The position numbers were made by a program, and so were the translations under genes. A model generated the notes under the pieces. The model had not been told where the DNA came from and made no database searches. It saw nothing but the letters and a program-made list of their open reading frames with translations. This document shows, in pieces, positions 25,866-33,119 of a stretch of DNA of 64,000 nucleotides (position 1 is the stretch's first letter; the number at the start of each line of letters is the position of its first letter). The stretch lies in NCBI GenBank assembly GCA_965226045.1, contig CBDDBU010000028.1, positions 1 to 64,000 on the forward strand. The letters run 5' to 3'. Origin of the DNA: CBDDBU01 sp965226045 (GTDB taxonomy: Bacteria; Pseudomonadota; Alphaproteobacteria; VGEJ01).

Positions 25866-26627
25866 ATGGGCCTCATGCGAAGGCTGCGACTTGGTACCAA
25901 CATCGATCACGTCGCGACGATTCGGAACGCGCGCGGCGGCCGGCTGCCTGATCCCGTGCGTGCCGCGCGGCTTGCCGCCGAGGCTGGGGCCGACGGCATC
26001 ACGGCGCATCTTCGTGAGGATCGCCGGCATATCTCCGACGATGATATCAGCCGCCTTAGTGACGAGATCGACCTGCCGCTCAACCTAGAGATGGCGGCCA
26101 CGCCAGAAATGCTGGAGATCGCACTCCGGCATCGACCTCACGCGGTCTGCCTGGTGCCAGAAAAGCGTCAAGAAGTGACGACCGAAGGCGGGCTCGACGT
26201 TGTGGGCGGCAGAGAGCATCTGATCGCGTATGTCGAGAAGCTTGGCGAGGCCGGCTGCAGGGTGTCGTTGTTCATTGATCCCGACCTCGATCAGCTGGCC
26301 GCGGCCCGTGCGATCGGCGCGCCGGTTGTTGAAATCCACACCGGCAGCTATTGCGGAGCGGAAACGGACGAGCGCGAGGCCGAACTTCAACGCCTGGTCG
26401 AGGGCGCGGCGCGGGCCGAGGATCTGGGTCTGGAATGCCATGCCGGCCACGGCATTACGTACGAAACCGTCGGGCCGGTGGCCGCGATCCCTACCATTGT
26501 CGAACTGAATATTGGCCATTTCCTGATTGGAGAAGCGATATTTAGCGGTCTCGACAGTAGTATCACTCGTATGCGTGCGCTGATGGACACGGCGCGCGCC
26601 GCAGCGGTCGGGGCGGAAAGCGTCTAA
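25866..26627 (+). CDS. pdxJ: Pyridoxine 5'-phosphate synthase
   Basis: Joins 1-deoxyxylulose 5-phosphate and 3-amino-2-oxopropyl phosphate in vitamin B6 synthesis. The signature LRLGTNIDHVATIRNARGG comes first, then GADGITAHLREDRRHI, CLVPEKRQEVTTEGG (catalytic Glu) and IHTGSYC, with NIGHFLIGEAIF near the end. Either the ATG at 25866 (GAGG just upstream) or that at 25875 could be the start. It stands ten bases before acpS in the usual pdxJ-acpS-lepB order. Confidence 0.95.
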   Translation: MGLMRRLRLGTNIDHVATIRNARGGRLPDPVRAARLAAEAGADGITAHLREDRRHISDDDISRLSDEIDLPLNLEMAATPEMLEIALRHRPHAVCLVPEKRQEVTTEGGLDVVGGREHLIAYVEKLGEAGCRVSLFIDPDLDQLAAARAIGAPVVEIHTGSYCGAETDEREAELQRLVEGAARAEDLGLECHAGHGITYETVGPVAAIPTIVELNIGHFLIGEAIFSGLDSSITRMRALMDTARAAAVGAESV

Positions 26628-26636
26628 AGGCCGGCG

Positions 26637-27044
26637 ATGATGATTATCGGGCTCGGCAACGACCTCATAGATATTCGGCGCGTTGAGCGGACGCTTGAGC
26701 GGTTCGGTGATCGATTCATCAAGCGCATCTACACAGACGTTGAGCGCGAAAAGGCTGAACGGCGGTCCAACCGCGCGGCGACCTACGCTAAGCGCTTCGC
26801 CGCCAAGGAGGCATGCTCCAAGGCGCTGGGCACTGGTTTTCGGCGCGGTGTGTTCTGGCGCGATATGGGGGTCACGAACCTTGCTTCTGGGAAACCGACG
26901 ATGGTGCTCTCGGGCGGTGCGCGCAAACGCCTTGAAGAGATCACGCCCGCCGGCATGGTGGTGCAAATCGACCTCACGCTGACCGACGATCACCCGCTGG
27001 CGCAGGCCATCGTGATCATCTCGGCGCTTCACGCCGAGACCTAA
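26637..27044 (+). CDS. acpS: Holo-[acyl-carrier-protein] synthase
   Basis: Attaches 4'-phosphopantetheine to acyl carrier protein. IGLGNDLIDIRRVE (Mg-binding Asp) and RFAAKEACSKALGTG (Glu-Lys pair) are both present. The 135-residue length is normal. The stop is followed within 40 bases by an imperfect duplicate of the gene's own 3' end and then by an IS, which cuts the gene off from lepB. Confidence 0.94.
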   Translation: MMIIGLGNDLIDIRRVERTLERFGDRFIKRIYTDVEREKAERRSNRAATYAKRFAAKEACSKALGTGFRRGVFWRDMGVTNLASGKPTMVLSGGARKRLEEITPAGMVVQIDLTLTDDHPLAQAIVIISALHAET

Positions 27045-27081
27045 GCGCCTTATCGTGATTTCGGCCTGCGAGACCTAAGCG
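27009..27081. repeat. Imperfect direct duplication of the acpS 3' end
   Basis: ATCGTGATCATCTCGG...GAGACCTAAGCG (27009-27047) is followed by a shortened version ATCGTGATTTCGG...GAGACCTAAGCG (27052-27081). The second copy abuts the right end of the IS element, so the duplication and the insertion may be linked events. Confidence 0.75.
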
Positions 27082-28435
27082 ATGATGTCCCTATCTCTGT
27101 TGAAATTCGAGGGGCAGGCGTCGCTGGTTGATGATGCTGTGCTGCCTTCATGATGGTTTCAATGGCACTGTCGGCCTGAGCCTTTCTCAAGTGTTCCTGG
27201 AGAGCATTTCGGAGGATGGGCAGCTGACGATAGGCCTTGAGGCGACGGAAGGTTTTCTGGGCCTCCAGCAGGCCGGCGGCGGTCCATCTGAGCGCCATCT
27301 CGGCGTGTCTCCAGCGTTTGACGTTGCGGGTGACCTGGCGCACCGTGCCGAGCGCGTTCTCGACGATGTTGGTGCAGGCGAGCGAGCGCCGGAGTTCGTG
27401 CGGCAGGCCGAGGCGGATGACGGTGAGTATCTCGTCCAGCCCCTCCAGGATGCTGCCCGAGACGCCCGGTTCCTCATGCTCCAGACGCCGGGCCAGGTTG
27501 CGCAGCAGCCGTTCGGCCTTGTCTGCGTCGTCCTGGTCCCAGGCCTGACGGAGCGCCTTCTTGACGCTCGCGTGCAAATGTTGGGGCAGGCGCTCGATGA
27601 TGTTACGGCCCTTGTGGACCTGGCAGCGCTGGATGGCGGCGGCCACACCGAAGGTGTTGCGGATCGCTTTGCTGAGCGCCTTCGCGCCATCGACGATGAA
27701 CAGCCGGGGCAGCGTCGGATCGAGCCCCCTGGCGAGGAGATTGTCGAGCAAGGCCTGGACGACGACAGTGTTCTCCGTCGCCCCCTCGACCACGGCCAGG
27801 ACATGCTTGTCGCCGTTGCCATCGACGCCGATCGCCGCCACCAAGACATGGTCGCCGACATGCAGACCGTCGATCTGGATGACCAGCAGGTCGAGCTCCG
27901 AGAGGTCCGAGGCAAGCCAGGCCTTCATCTTCTTGCGCGACAGCGCCACAAAGCGCCGGGAAACGGCCGACTTCGAGGTGCCGTCGCCACGCGCTTTCGC
28001 CAGGTCGTCGCCCTCGGGCAGACGGACCGCGCGGTGGTACTTGCGGGTCGGCACGTTCAGCACCATCAGGTTGAGCGCCCACTCGAGCAACAGGTTGCCG
28101 TCGCGCAGCACCTGCCAGCTCTCCAAACCCACCTCCTTGCCAGCATGGTCGCGAACCCGTGGCCGCTGCACTTTCACGCGGCCGCCGTGGTCGCCGATCT
28201 CGCTCTGCGTATGGCCCCAGCGATAACCCCGACGGTTCCCATGGCGACGATGTCGGGCCCCGCACACGGTCGTGGCGTCCTCCTCCATCATCTCGGCCAA
28301 GGCCTCGACCCCGGCCAGGAGACAGAACCGATCCACGCTGAGACGGACTGCGTCCATCGCGTCTGCCAGCGGCGGCATAGGAAACGAGGTGGCAAGGGCT
28401 TTCGGGCTACTGGAACTACGGATATTCTTTCCCAT
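27050..28435 (-). CDS. IS256-family transposase of the second element, copy 2, with stop-loss extension
   Basis: Nearly identical to the transposase at 16938-18233 and keeping all DDE residues. Its TAG stop has become CAG, so the frame reads 29 codons further, through the terminal inverted repeat and out into the acpS flank, ending at 27050 (461 residues). The extra residues (QHHQPATPAPRIS and on) are translated IS end and host DNA and have no family meaning. Whether the tail affects activity is unknown. Confidence 0.9.
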   Translation of the reverse strand: MGKNIRSSSSPKALATSFPMPPLADAMDAVRLSVDRFCLLAGVEALAEMMEEDATTVCGARHRRHGNRRGYRWGHTQSEIGDHGGRVKVQRPRVRDHAGKEVGLESWQVLRDGNLLLEWALNLMVLNVPTRKYHRAVRLPEGDDLAKARGDGTSKSAVSRRFVALSRKKMKAWLASDLSELDLLVIQIDGLHVGDHVLVAAIGVDGNGDKHVLAVVEGATENTVVVQALLDNLLARGLDPTLPRLFIVDGAKALSKAIRNTFGVAAAIQRCQVHKGRNIIERLPQHLHASVKKALRQAWDQDDADKAERLLRNLARRLEHEEPGVSGSILEGLDEILTVIRLGLPHELRRSLACTNIVENALGTVRQVTRNVKRWRHAEMALRWTAAGLLEAQKTFRRLKAYRQLPILRNALQEHLRKAQADSAIETIMKAAQHHQPATPAPRISTEIGTSSLRSRRPKSR

Positions 28436-28530
28436 GGTGTCGTTCTCCCTCTTGGGTTTGCAGCACCCGGAGCCTAACGGCTCCAGGAGAGCGACACCTA
28501 CCTCAACTTTTCAACATCGACCGGGACATC
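27084..28530 (-). mobile_element. Second IS256-family element, copy 2 (inverted; no target duplication found)
   Basis: The core runs from GATGTCCCTATCTC (right end) to GGTCGATG-type left end reversed, ending GGGACATC at 28530. Length is 1,447 against 1,444 for the same core in copy 1; the difference is one GAC codon. The flanks (CTAAGCGAT on one side, TCCTTGCCTG on the other) show no direct repeat, unlike copy 1. It lies only 19 bases from the neighbouring IS256-type element. Confidence 0.9.
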
Positions 28531-28549
28531 TCCTTGCCTGCCCGGTATT

Positions 28550-29924
28550 GAGCTATTGTCAAAAGTTGTGTATGGGCTGATCATGCGGCGGCGCGATCCT
28601 GGCGTTCTCCATCTACGAATTTGACGCCGCGAATGATCTCGGCGAGATGGTTCGATCCATCGAGTTTTCTCCATTTTCTCTGAGCGCACTGGCATAGTTT
28701 GAAGACCATGGCCATCGCCGTCTTGCGCGACAGGCAGCCCTTGGTCCGGTAGGTGCGCAGACGAACCGTGGCGAACGTGCTCTCGATGGGGTTGGTCGTG
28801 CGTACATGCTTCCAGTGCTCGGCGGGGAAGTCGTAGAACGTCAGCAGGACGTCGCGGTCCCTGGCCAGGCAGGCCGCGGCCTTGTCGTACTTCGGCCCGT
28901 AGGCTTCCAGGAAGAAGTCGAAGGCGCTCTCGGCATCCTTCCTGGTTTCGGCCATCCAGATGTCTTGCAGGCGCCCCTTGGCTTTCTTTTGCAGACCCTT
29001 GGGCAGCTTGTTCAAGACGTTGCCCGTCTTGTGAACCCAGCAGCGTTGCTCGCGGGCGCCTGGGTAGACTTGGCGGAGCGCCTTCCAGAAGCCGAGCGCG
29101 CCGTCGCCGAGCGCCAGTTGCGGACCCATTTCAAGGCCGCGCCGCTTGAGATCGAGCAGAACTTCGAGCCAGGACTGCTCACTTTCGCGATAGCCGTCGG
29201 CGATGGCGATCAGTTCCTTCTGTCCCTTGTCCGTGGCCCCGACGATCACCAGGATGCACTGCTTCTCTTCCTCCATGCGGGCGCTGAAATAGATGCCGTC
29301 CACCCAGAAATAGACGTAGCGCTTGGCCGTGAGGTCGCGCCGTTGCCAGCGCTCCGCCTCAACCCCCCAGACCTCTTTCAGCCGGGTGATCGTGGAGGCC
29401 GAAAGCCCCGGCGCGGAGCTCCCCAGGAGCGCCGCCAAGGCTTCCCCGAAGTCGCCGGTGGAAATGCCCTTCAGATACAGCCATGGCAAAAGGTCTTCCA
29501 GGCTCTTGGCGCGGCGCAGATAGCGCGGCAGGATCGCCGACGTGAAGCGGATGGCGCCGTCCCCCCGGTCCCGCACACGGGGTTGGCGCACGCTCACCGG
29601 GCCGATCCCGGTCTGGATGAAGCGTTCCGGCAGATATCCATTGCGGACAACCCGGCGGCGGCCGGCGGCGTCAACAAGCGCCGCATGGCTACCCAAAAAC
29701 ACGGAGACCTCGGCCTCAACGGCTTGGGCCAACAACTCGCGAGCTCCAGCTTGTAGGACTTCCGTCAACGGATCTTTCTGAAAATCAGATGGGTTTTGAA
29801 AAGCAACAACGGTATTCTCTTTCATGGCCTATCCTTCCTTGGCTTAGCTCAAGTGGTGACATCAACAATCACCAGGATACGCCGCCTTCATTTCAACGCC
29901 GTACACAAGATTCGGTTATAGCTC
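28550..29924 (-). mobile_element. IS256-family insertion sequence, copy 2 (complete, 1,375 bp, 8-bp target duplication)
   Basis: Same length and ends as the element at 5341-6715, in the opposite orientation. The target duplication is CCGGTATT at 28542-28549 and 29925-29932. It lies between acpS and lepB, 19 bases from the other IS, and separates lepB-rnc-era-recO-parC from the upstream genes. Confidence 0.95.
28581..29825 (-). CDS. IS256-family transposase, copy 2
   Basis: A 414-residue DDE transposase with the same predicted sequence as that at 5440-6684, including WVDGIYF, LGDGALGFW and NPIEST. It is intact and transcribed away from lepB. Confidence 0.96.
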   Translation of the reverse strand: MKENTVVAFQNPSDFQKDPLTEVLQAGARELLAQAVEAEVSVFLGSHAALVDAAGRRRVVRNGYLPERFIQTGIGPVSVRQPRVRDRGDGAIRFTSAILPRYLRRAKSLEDLLPWLYLKGISTGDFGEALAALLGSSAPGLSASTITRLKEVWGVEAERWQRRDLTAKRYVYFWVDGIYFSARMEEEKQCILVIVGATDKGQKELIAIADGYRESEQSWLEVLLDLKRRGLEMGPQLALGDGALGFWKALRQVYPGAREQRCWVHKTGNVLNKLPKGLQKKAKGRLQDIWMAETRKDAESAFDFFLEAYGPKYDKAAACLARDRDVLLTFYDFPAEHWKHVRTTNPIESTFATVRLRTYRTKGCLSRKTAMAMVFKLCQCAQRKWRKLDGSNHLAEIIRGVKFVDGERQDRAAA

Positions 29925-29954
29925 CCGGTATTCGGGGTTCACATATAGCTAGTC

Positions 29955-30707
29955 ATGGCCAACAGAACGCGCCTCGGGACAAAGAGAAAACAAAAAGGCG
30001 GTATTGGCGAGACTATTCGCACCGTCGTCTATGCGGTGTTGATCGCGCTCGTCATTCGCACGGTCGCCTACGAGCCCTTCAATATCCCGTCAACGTCGAT
30101 GTTACCGACGCTGCTGGTGGGCGATTACTTGTTCGTGTCGAAGCACGCCTATGGCTACAGCCGCCACTCACTGCCGTTGAGCGTGCCGCTGTTCTCGGGC
30201 CGAATCATGTCCGGTGAGCCAAAGCGTGGCGACGTCGTCGTCTTCAAGACACCGCGCGACAACAGCACGGACTACATCAAGCGGGTCGTCGGATTAGCCG
30301 GCGATCGGGTGCAGATGAAGCGTGGCGACCTGTACGTGAACGGCGAGCTCATCAAACGCGAGCGGCTCGAGGACTCGACCCACCAAGGCCGCGACGGCAA
30401 GCCAATCGCCCAATATCGCGAGACGCTGCCGGACGGGCGAAGTTATGTGACCCTTGATTTTGGGCCTGATTATCCTCACGACGACACGCCGGAATACACC
30501 GTCAAGCCCGGCCATTACTTCATGATGGGCGATAACCGCGACAATTCGACGGACAGCCGGGTCATCGGGCAGGTCCCCGCCGAGAACTTGATCGGGCGCG
30601 CCGAGGTCATTTTTTTCTCGACCAATGGCAGCGCGGAATTCTGGGAGGTCTGGCGGTGGCCGGCCGCGATCCGATTCGCTCGGCTGTTCACCGTCTTGTC
30701 ATTATGA
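29955..30707 (+). CDS. lepB: Signal peptidase I
   Basis: The inner-membrane Ser-Lys protease that removes signal peptides. One N-terminal membrane span (TVVYAVLIALVIRTVAYE) precedes the catalytic Ser in FNIPSTSMLPTL. The general-base Lys is in DYIKRVVGLAGDRV, and box E is MMGDNRDNSTDSR. At 250 residues it is typical. Its start lies only 30 bases from the IS end, so the original upstream control is gone; transcription may come from inside the IS or from the short gap. Confidence 0.95.
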   Translation: MANRTRLGTKRKQKGGIGETIRTVVYAVLIALVIRTVAYEPFNIPSTSMLPTLLVGDYLFVSKHAYGYSRHSLPLSVPLFSGRIMSGEPKRGDVVVFKTPRDNSTDYIKRVVGLAGDRVQMKRGDLYVNGELIKRERLEDSTHQGRDGKPIAQYRETLPDGRSYVTLDFGPDYPHDDTPEYTVKPGHYFMMGDNRDNSTDSRVIGQVPAENLIGRAEVIFFSTNGSAEFWEVWRWPAAIRFARLFTVLSL

Positions 30708-30708
30708 G

Positions 30709-31392
30709 ATGACGGCGACGTGCGACGACCTGGAGCAACTGCTGCATCATCGCTTCCTTCGTCGCGACCTCCTGGAGGAGGCGCTCACGCACACCAGCAC
30801 CAGCGACCGGACCGAGGCACCGTCGGGCGACTATGAGCGCTTGGAGTTCCTCGGGGACCGTGTCCTCGGTCTGGTCATCGCCGAGCGTCTGCTGGCCAGT
30901 TTTCCAAGCGCCGATGCTGGCGAGCTCGCGCTGCGCTACAACGCACTGGTGCGGCGGGAAGCGCTGGTCGATGTCGCGCGCCGTCTCGAACTCGGATCTC
31001 ACATCCGTATGGCGAAGTCGGAGGATGCCGCCGGCGGTCGTAGCAAGCCGGCGATCCTCGCGGACTGTTGCGAGGCCGTCTTGGGCGCGCTGTTCCTCGA
31101 CGGCGGTCTGAACGTTGCCCGCCAGTTCGTGGTGGAGCACTGGCGCCCGCTGTTCGAGGAGGTGGAGAGCACGAGCAAGGATGACAAGACCGCGCTCCAG
31201 GAGTGGGCCCAGGGGCGGGGCCTGACGCCCCCTGAGTATGCGATCGTCGACCGCGTGGGACCGGCGCACGCCACTACATTCACCGTCCGCGCTCGGCTCG
31301 ACAACGGGGTATCCATGACCGGCACGGGGTTGTCGCGTCGTAGCGCCGAACAAATGGCCGCCGCTGCGTTGCTCGAGGCCGTCAAGCGGTGA
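30709..31392 (+). CDS. rnc: Ribonuclease III
   Basis: A double-strand-specific endoribonuclease. The N-terminal catalytic domain has the signature ERLEFLGDRVLGLVIAE (Glu/Asp Mg ligands), and DCCEAVLGALFLDGG supplies the second acidic pair. The C-terminal dsRNA-binding domain starts near DDKTALQEWAQGRG. The ATG at 30709 overlaps the lepB stop region by spacing of one base and gives 227 residues. Its stop overlaps the era GTG start. Confidence 0.95.
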   Translation: MTATCDDLEQLLHHRFLRRDLLEEALTHTSTSDRTEAPSGDYERLEFLGDRVLGLVIAERLLASFPSADAGELALRYNALVRREALVDVARRLELGSHIRMAKSEDAAGGRSKPAILADCCEAVLGALFLDGGLNVARQFVVEHWRPLFEEVESTSKDDKTALQEWAQGRGLTPPEYAIVDRVGPAHATTFTVRARLDNGVSMTGTGLSRRSAEQMAAAALLEAVKR

Positions 31393-32318
31393 AGGGGCAC
31401 GCCCATCCGGCCGCTCCCGACAAGGCAAAGCAATCATGCGGGATGATCGGTTTGCTGGCGTGCCCCAATGCCGGCAAATCGACGTTGCTCAATACCCTGG
31501 TTGGCAGCAAGGTGTCGATCGTCACCCATAAGGTGCAGACCACACGAAGCCGGATCGTCGGCATCTGCATGCAGGGTAATGCGCAGCTGGTCTTTGTCGA
31601 CACCCCCGGCATCGTCGCGCCCCGGCGCCGGCTCGAGCAGGCGATGGTGGAGGCGGCCTGGCGCGGCGCTCGCGGCGCCGATCTTGTTGTCGTCCTGATC
31701 GACGCGCAGAGGGGCCTCGACGACTCCACCTCTCTCATACTGAAGCGCCTGGCGGGGATGGAGGAAACCGTCGTCGTCGCCATCAATAAAGTCGACCTCG
31801 TGAAAAAGGAACGTTTGCTCGATCTGGCCGGCGAGCTCAATGCCACCTTCTCGTTGGCGGGTATTTTCATGATATCGGCGCTCACCGGGGACGGCGTCAG
31901 CGACCTCAGAGAGTTCTTGGCCGCAGCGGTGCCGGCTGGACCATGGCTGTACCCCGCTGATCAGATCTCCGATATCTCGCAACGATTTCTGGCGGCGGAG
32001 ATCACGCGCGAGAAGCTGTTCCTCAAACTGCATCAAGAGCTTCCCTACGCCACGACCGTGGAGCCCGAGTCGTGGAAGGAACTGCCAGACGGCAGCGTGC
32101 GGATCGAGCAGCTCATCTACGTTCTCCGGGCCAACCAGAAAGGTATTGTGCTCGGCAAGGGCGGCGCCACCATCAAGGCCATCGGCGAAAGCGCTCGCCG
32201 CGATCTCCAGAAGGTGCTTGACCGGCGCGTCCACCTGGTCCTTTTTGTTAAGGCCCGCCCGGGCTGGCTTGACGAGCCCGAACGCTACCGCGAGATCGGC
32301 CTTGAGTTTCCGCGATGA
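31389..32318 (+). CDS. era: GTPase Era
   Basis: A GTPase that binds 16S rRNA in 30S subunit maturation. G1 is CPNAGKSTLLN, switch I is HKVQTTR, G3 is VDTPGI, G4 is INKVDLV and SALTGDGV is G5. A KH domain ends the protein, with the GXXG loop in LGKGGATIKAIG. The GTG start at 31389 overlaps the rnc stop (GTGA); 309 residues. Confidence 0.95.
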   Translation: MKGHAHPAAPDKAKQSCGMIGLLACPNAGKSTLLNTLVGSKVSIVTHKVQTTRSRIVGICMQGNAQLVFVDTPGIVAPRRRLEQAMVEAAWRGARGADLVVVLIDAQRGLDDSTSLILKRLAGMEETVVVAINKVDLVKKERLLDLAGELNATFSLAGIFMISALTGDGVSDLREFLAAAVPAGPWLYPADQISDISQRFLAAEITREKLFLKLHQELPYATTVEPESWKELPDGSVRIEQLIYVLRANQKGIVLGKGGATIKAIGESARRDLQKVLDRRVHLVLFVKARPGWLDEPERYREIGLEFPR

Positions 32319-32324
32319 GGTACG

Positions 32325-33119
32325 ATGGTGTCGGGGCCGGGGGAGGGTGCCGAGGCAGCGGCCGTGGAATGGCGCGATGAAGGGGTAATTCTCGCCGTGC
32401 ACCGGCACGGCGAGGCGGCGGCCGTGGTCGACCTTCTCACCAGGGAGCATGGGCGCCACGCGGGCTTGGTACATGGGGGCAACAGCCGGCGGTGGCGCGG
32501 CAGTCTCCAGCCCGGCAACCAGGTCACCGCGCGGTGGCGGTCGCGGCTCGTCGAACAACTCGGAACCTATGCCTGCGAACTGGAGCGCGCTCGCGCCGCC
32601 GCGCTATTTCATGACCGCACGGGGTTGGCCGCAATCAGTGCCGTGTGCGCCCTCTGCGAGATGGCCGTCGCCGAGCGCGCGCCATGTCGCGAGATTTTCG
32701 ATGGTGTGGTCCACTTCCTCGATGTGCTGGGGGAGGGCGATGCGTGGCCGGCGGCCTATGTGCGCTGGGAGGTGGCATTGTTGTCGCACCTGGGGTTCGG
32801 GCTCGACTTGACGTGTTGCGCCATCACCGGCCGCACCGATGGCCTGGCCTATGTTTCGCCGCGGACCGGGCGGGCGGTGGTCGCGGCGGTCGCGGAGTCC
32901 CATCGCCATCGTTTGTTGCCGCTGCCATCGTTCCTAGCCGGAGATGATGCAACGGCGGTCGCTCCCCATGATATATCTCAAGGGCTGGCCATCACGGGCC
33001 ACTTCCTTGATCGTCATGTGTTGAGGCCACATGGACGCGCACTTCCGCTTGCAAGATCGCGACTTCTTGAGAGACTCGCATCTATTGACACAACATCTGG
33101 TGAGGTGGGAGCCCCGTGA
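32325..33119 (+). CDS. recO: DNA repair protein RecO
   Basis: A recombination mediator that helps load RecA in the RecFOR pathway. An OB fold begins at WRDEGVILAVHRHGEAAAVV and continues GRHAGLVHGGNSRRWRGSLQPG. The helical C-terminal part contains the conserved WEVALLSHLGFGLDL. No zinc-binding Cys quartet is complete. Length of 264 residues is typical. The gene overlaps parC by four bases (GTGA). The first few codons are weakly supported, and a start a little downstream is possible. Confidence 0.9.
   Translation: MVSGPGEGAEAAAVEWRDEGVILAVHRHGEAAAVVDLLTREHGRHAGLVHGGNSRRWRGSLQPGNQVTARWRSRLVEQLGTYACELERARAAALFHDRTGLAAISAVCALCEMAVAERAPCREIFDGVVHFLDVLGEGDAWPAAYVRWEVALLSHLGFGLDLTCCAITGRTDGLAYVSPRTGRAVVAAVAESHRHRLLPLPSFLAGDDATAVAPHDISQGLAITGHFLDRHVLRPHGRALPLARSRLLERLASIDTTSGEVGAP

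Noticed and set aside
5341..29924. A 24.6-kb composite transposon bounded by the two identical IS256-type copies
   Set aside because: Each IS has its own different target duplication and the interior holds core genes in conserved order, so the two insertions are independent.
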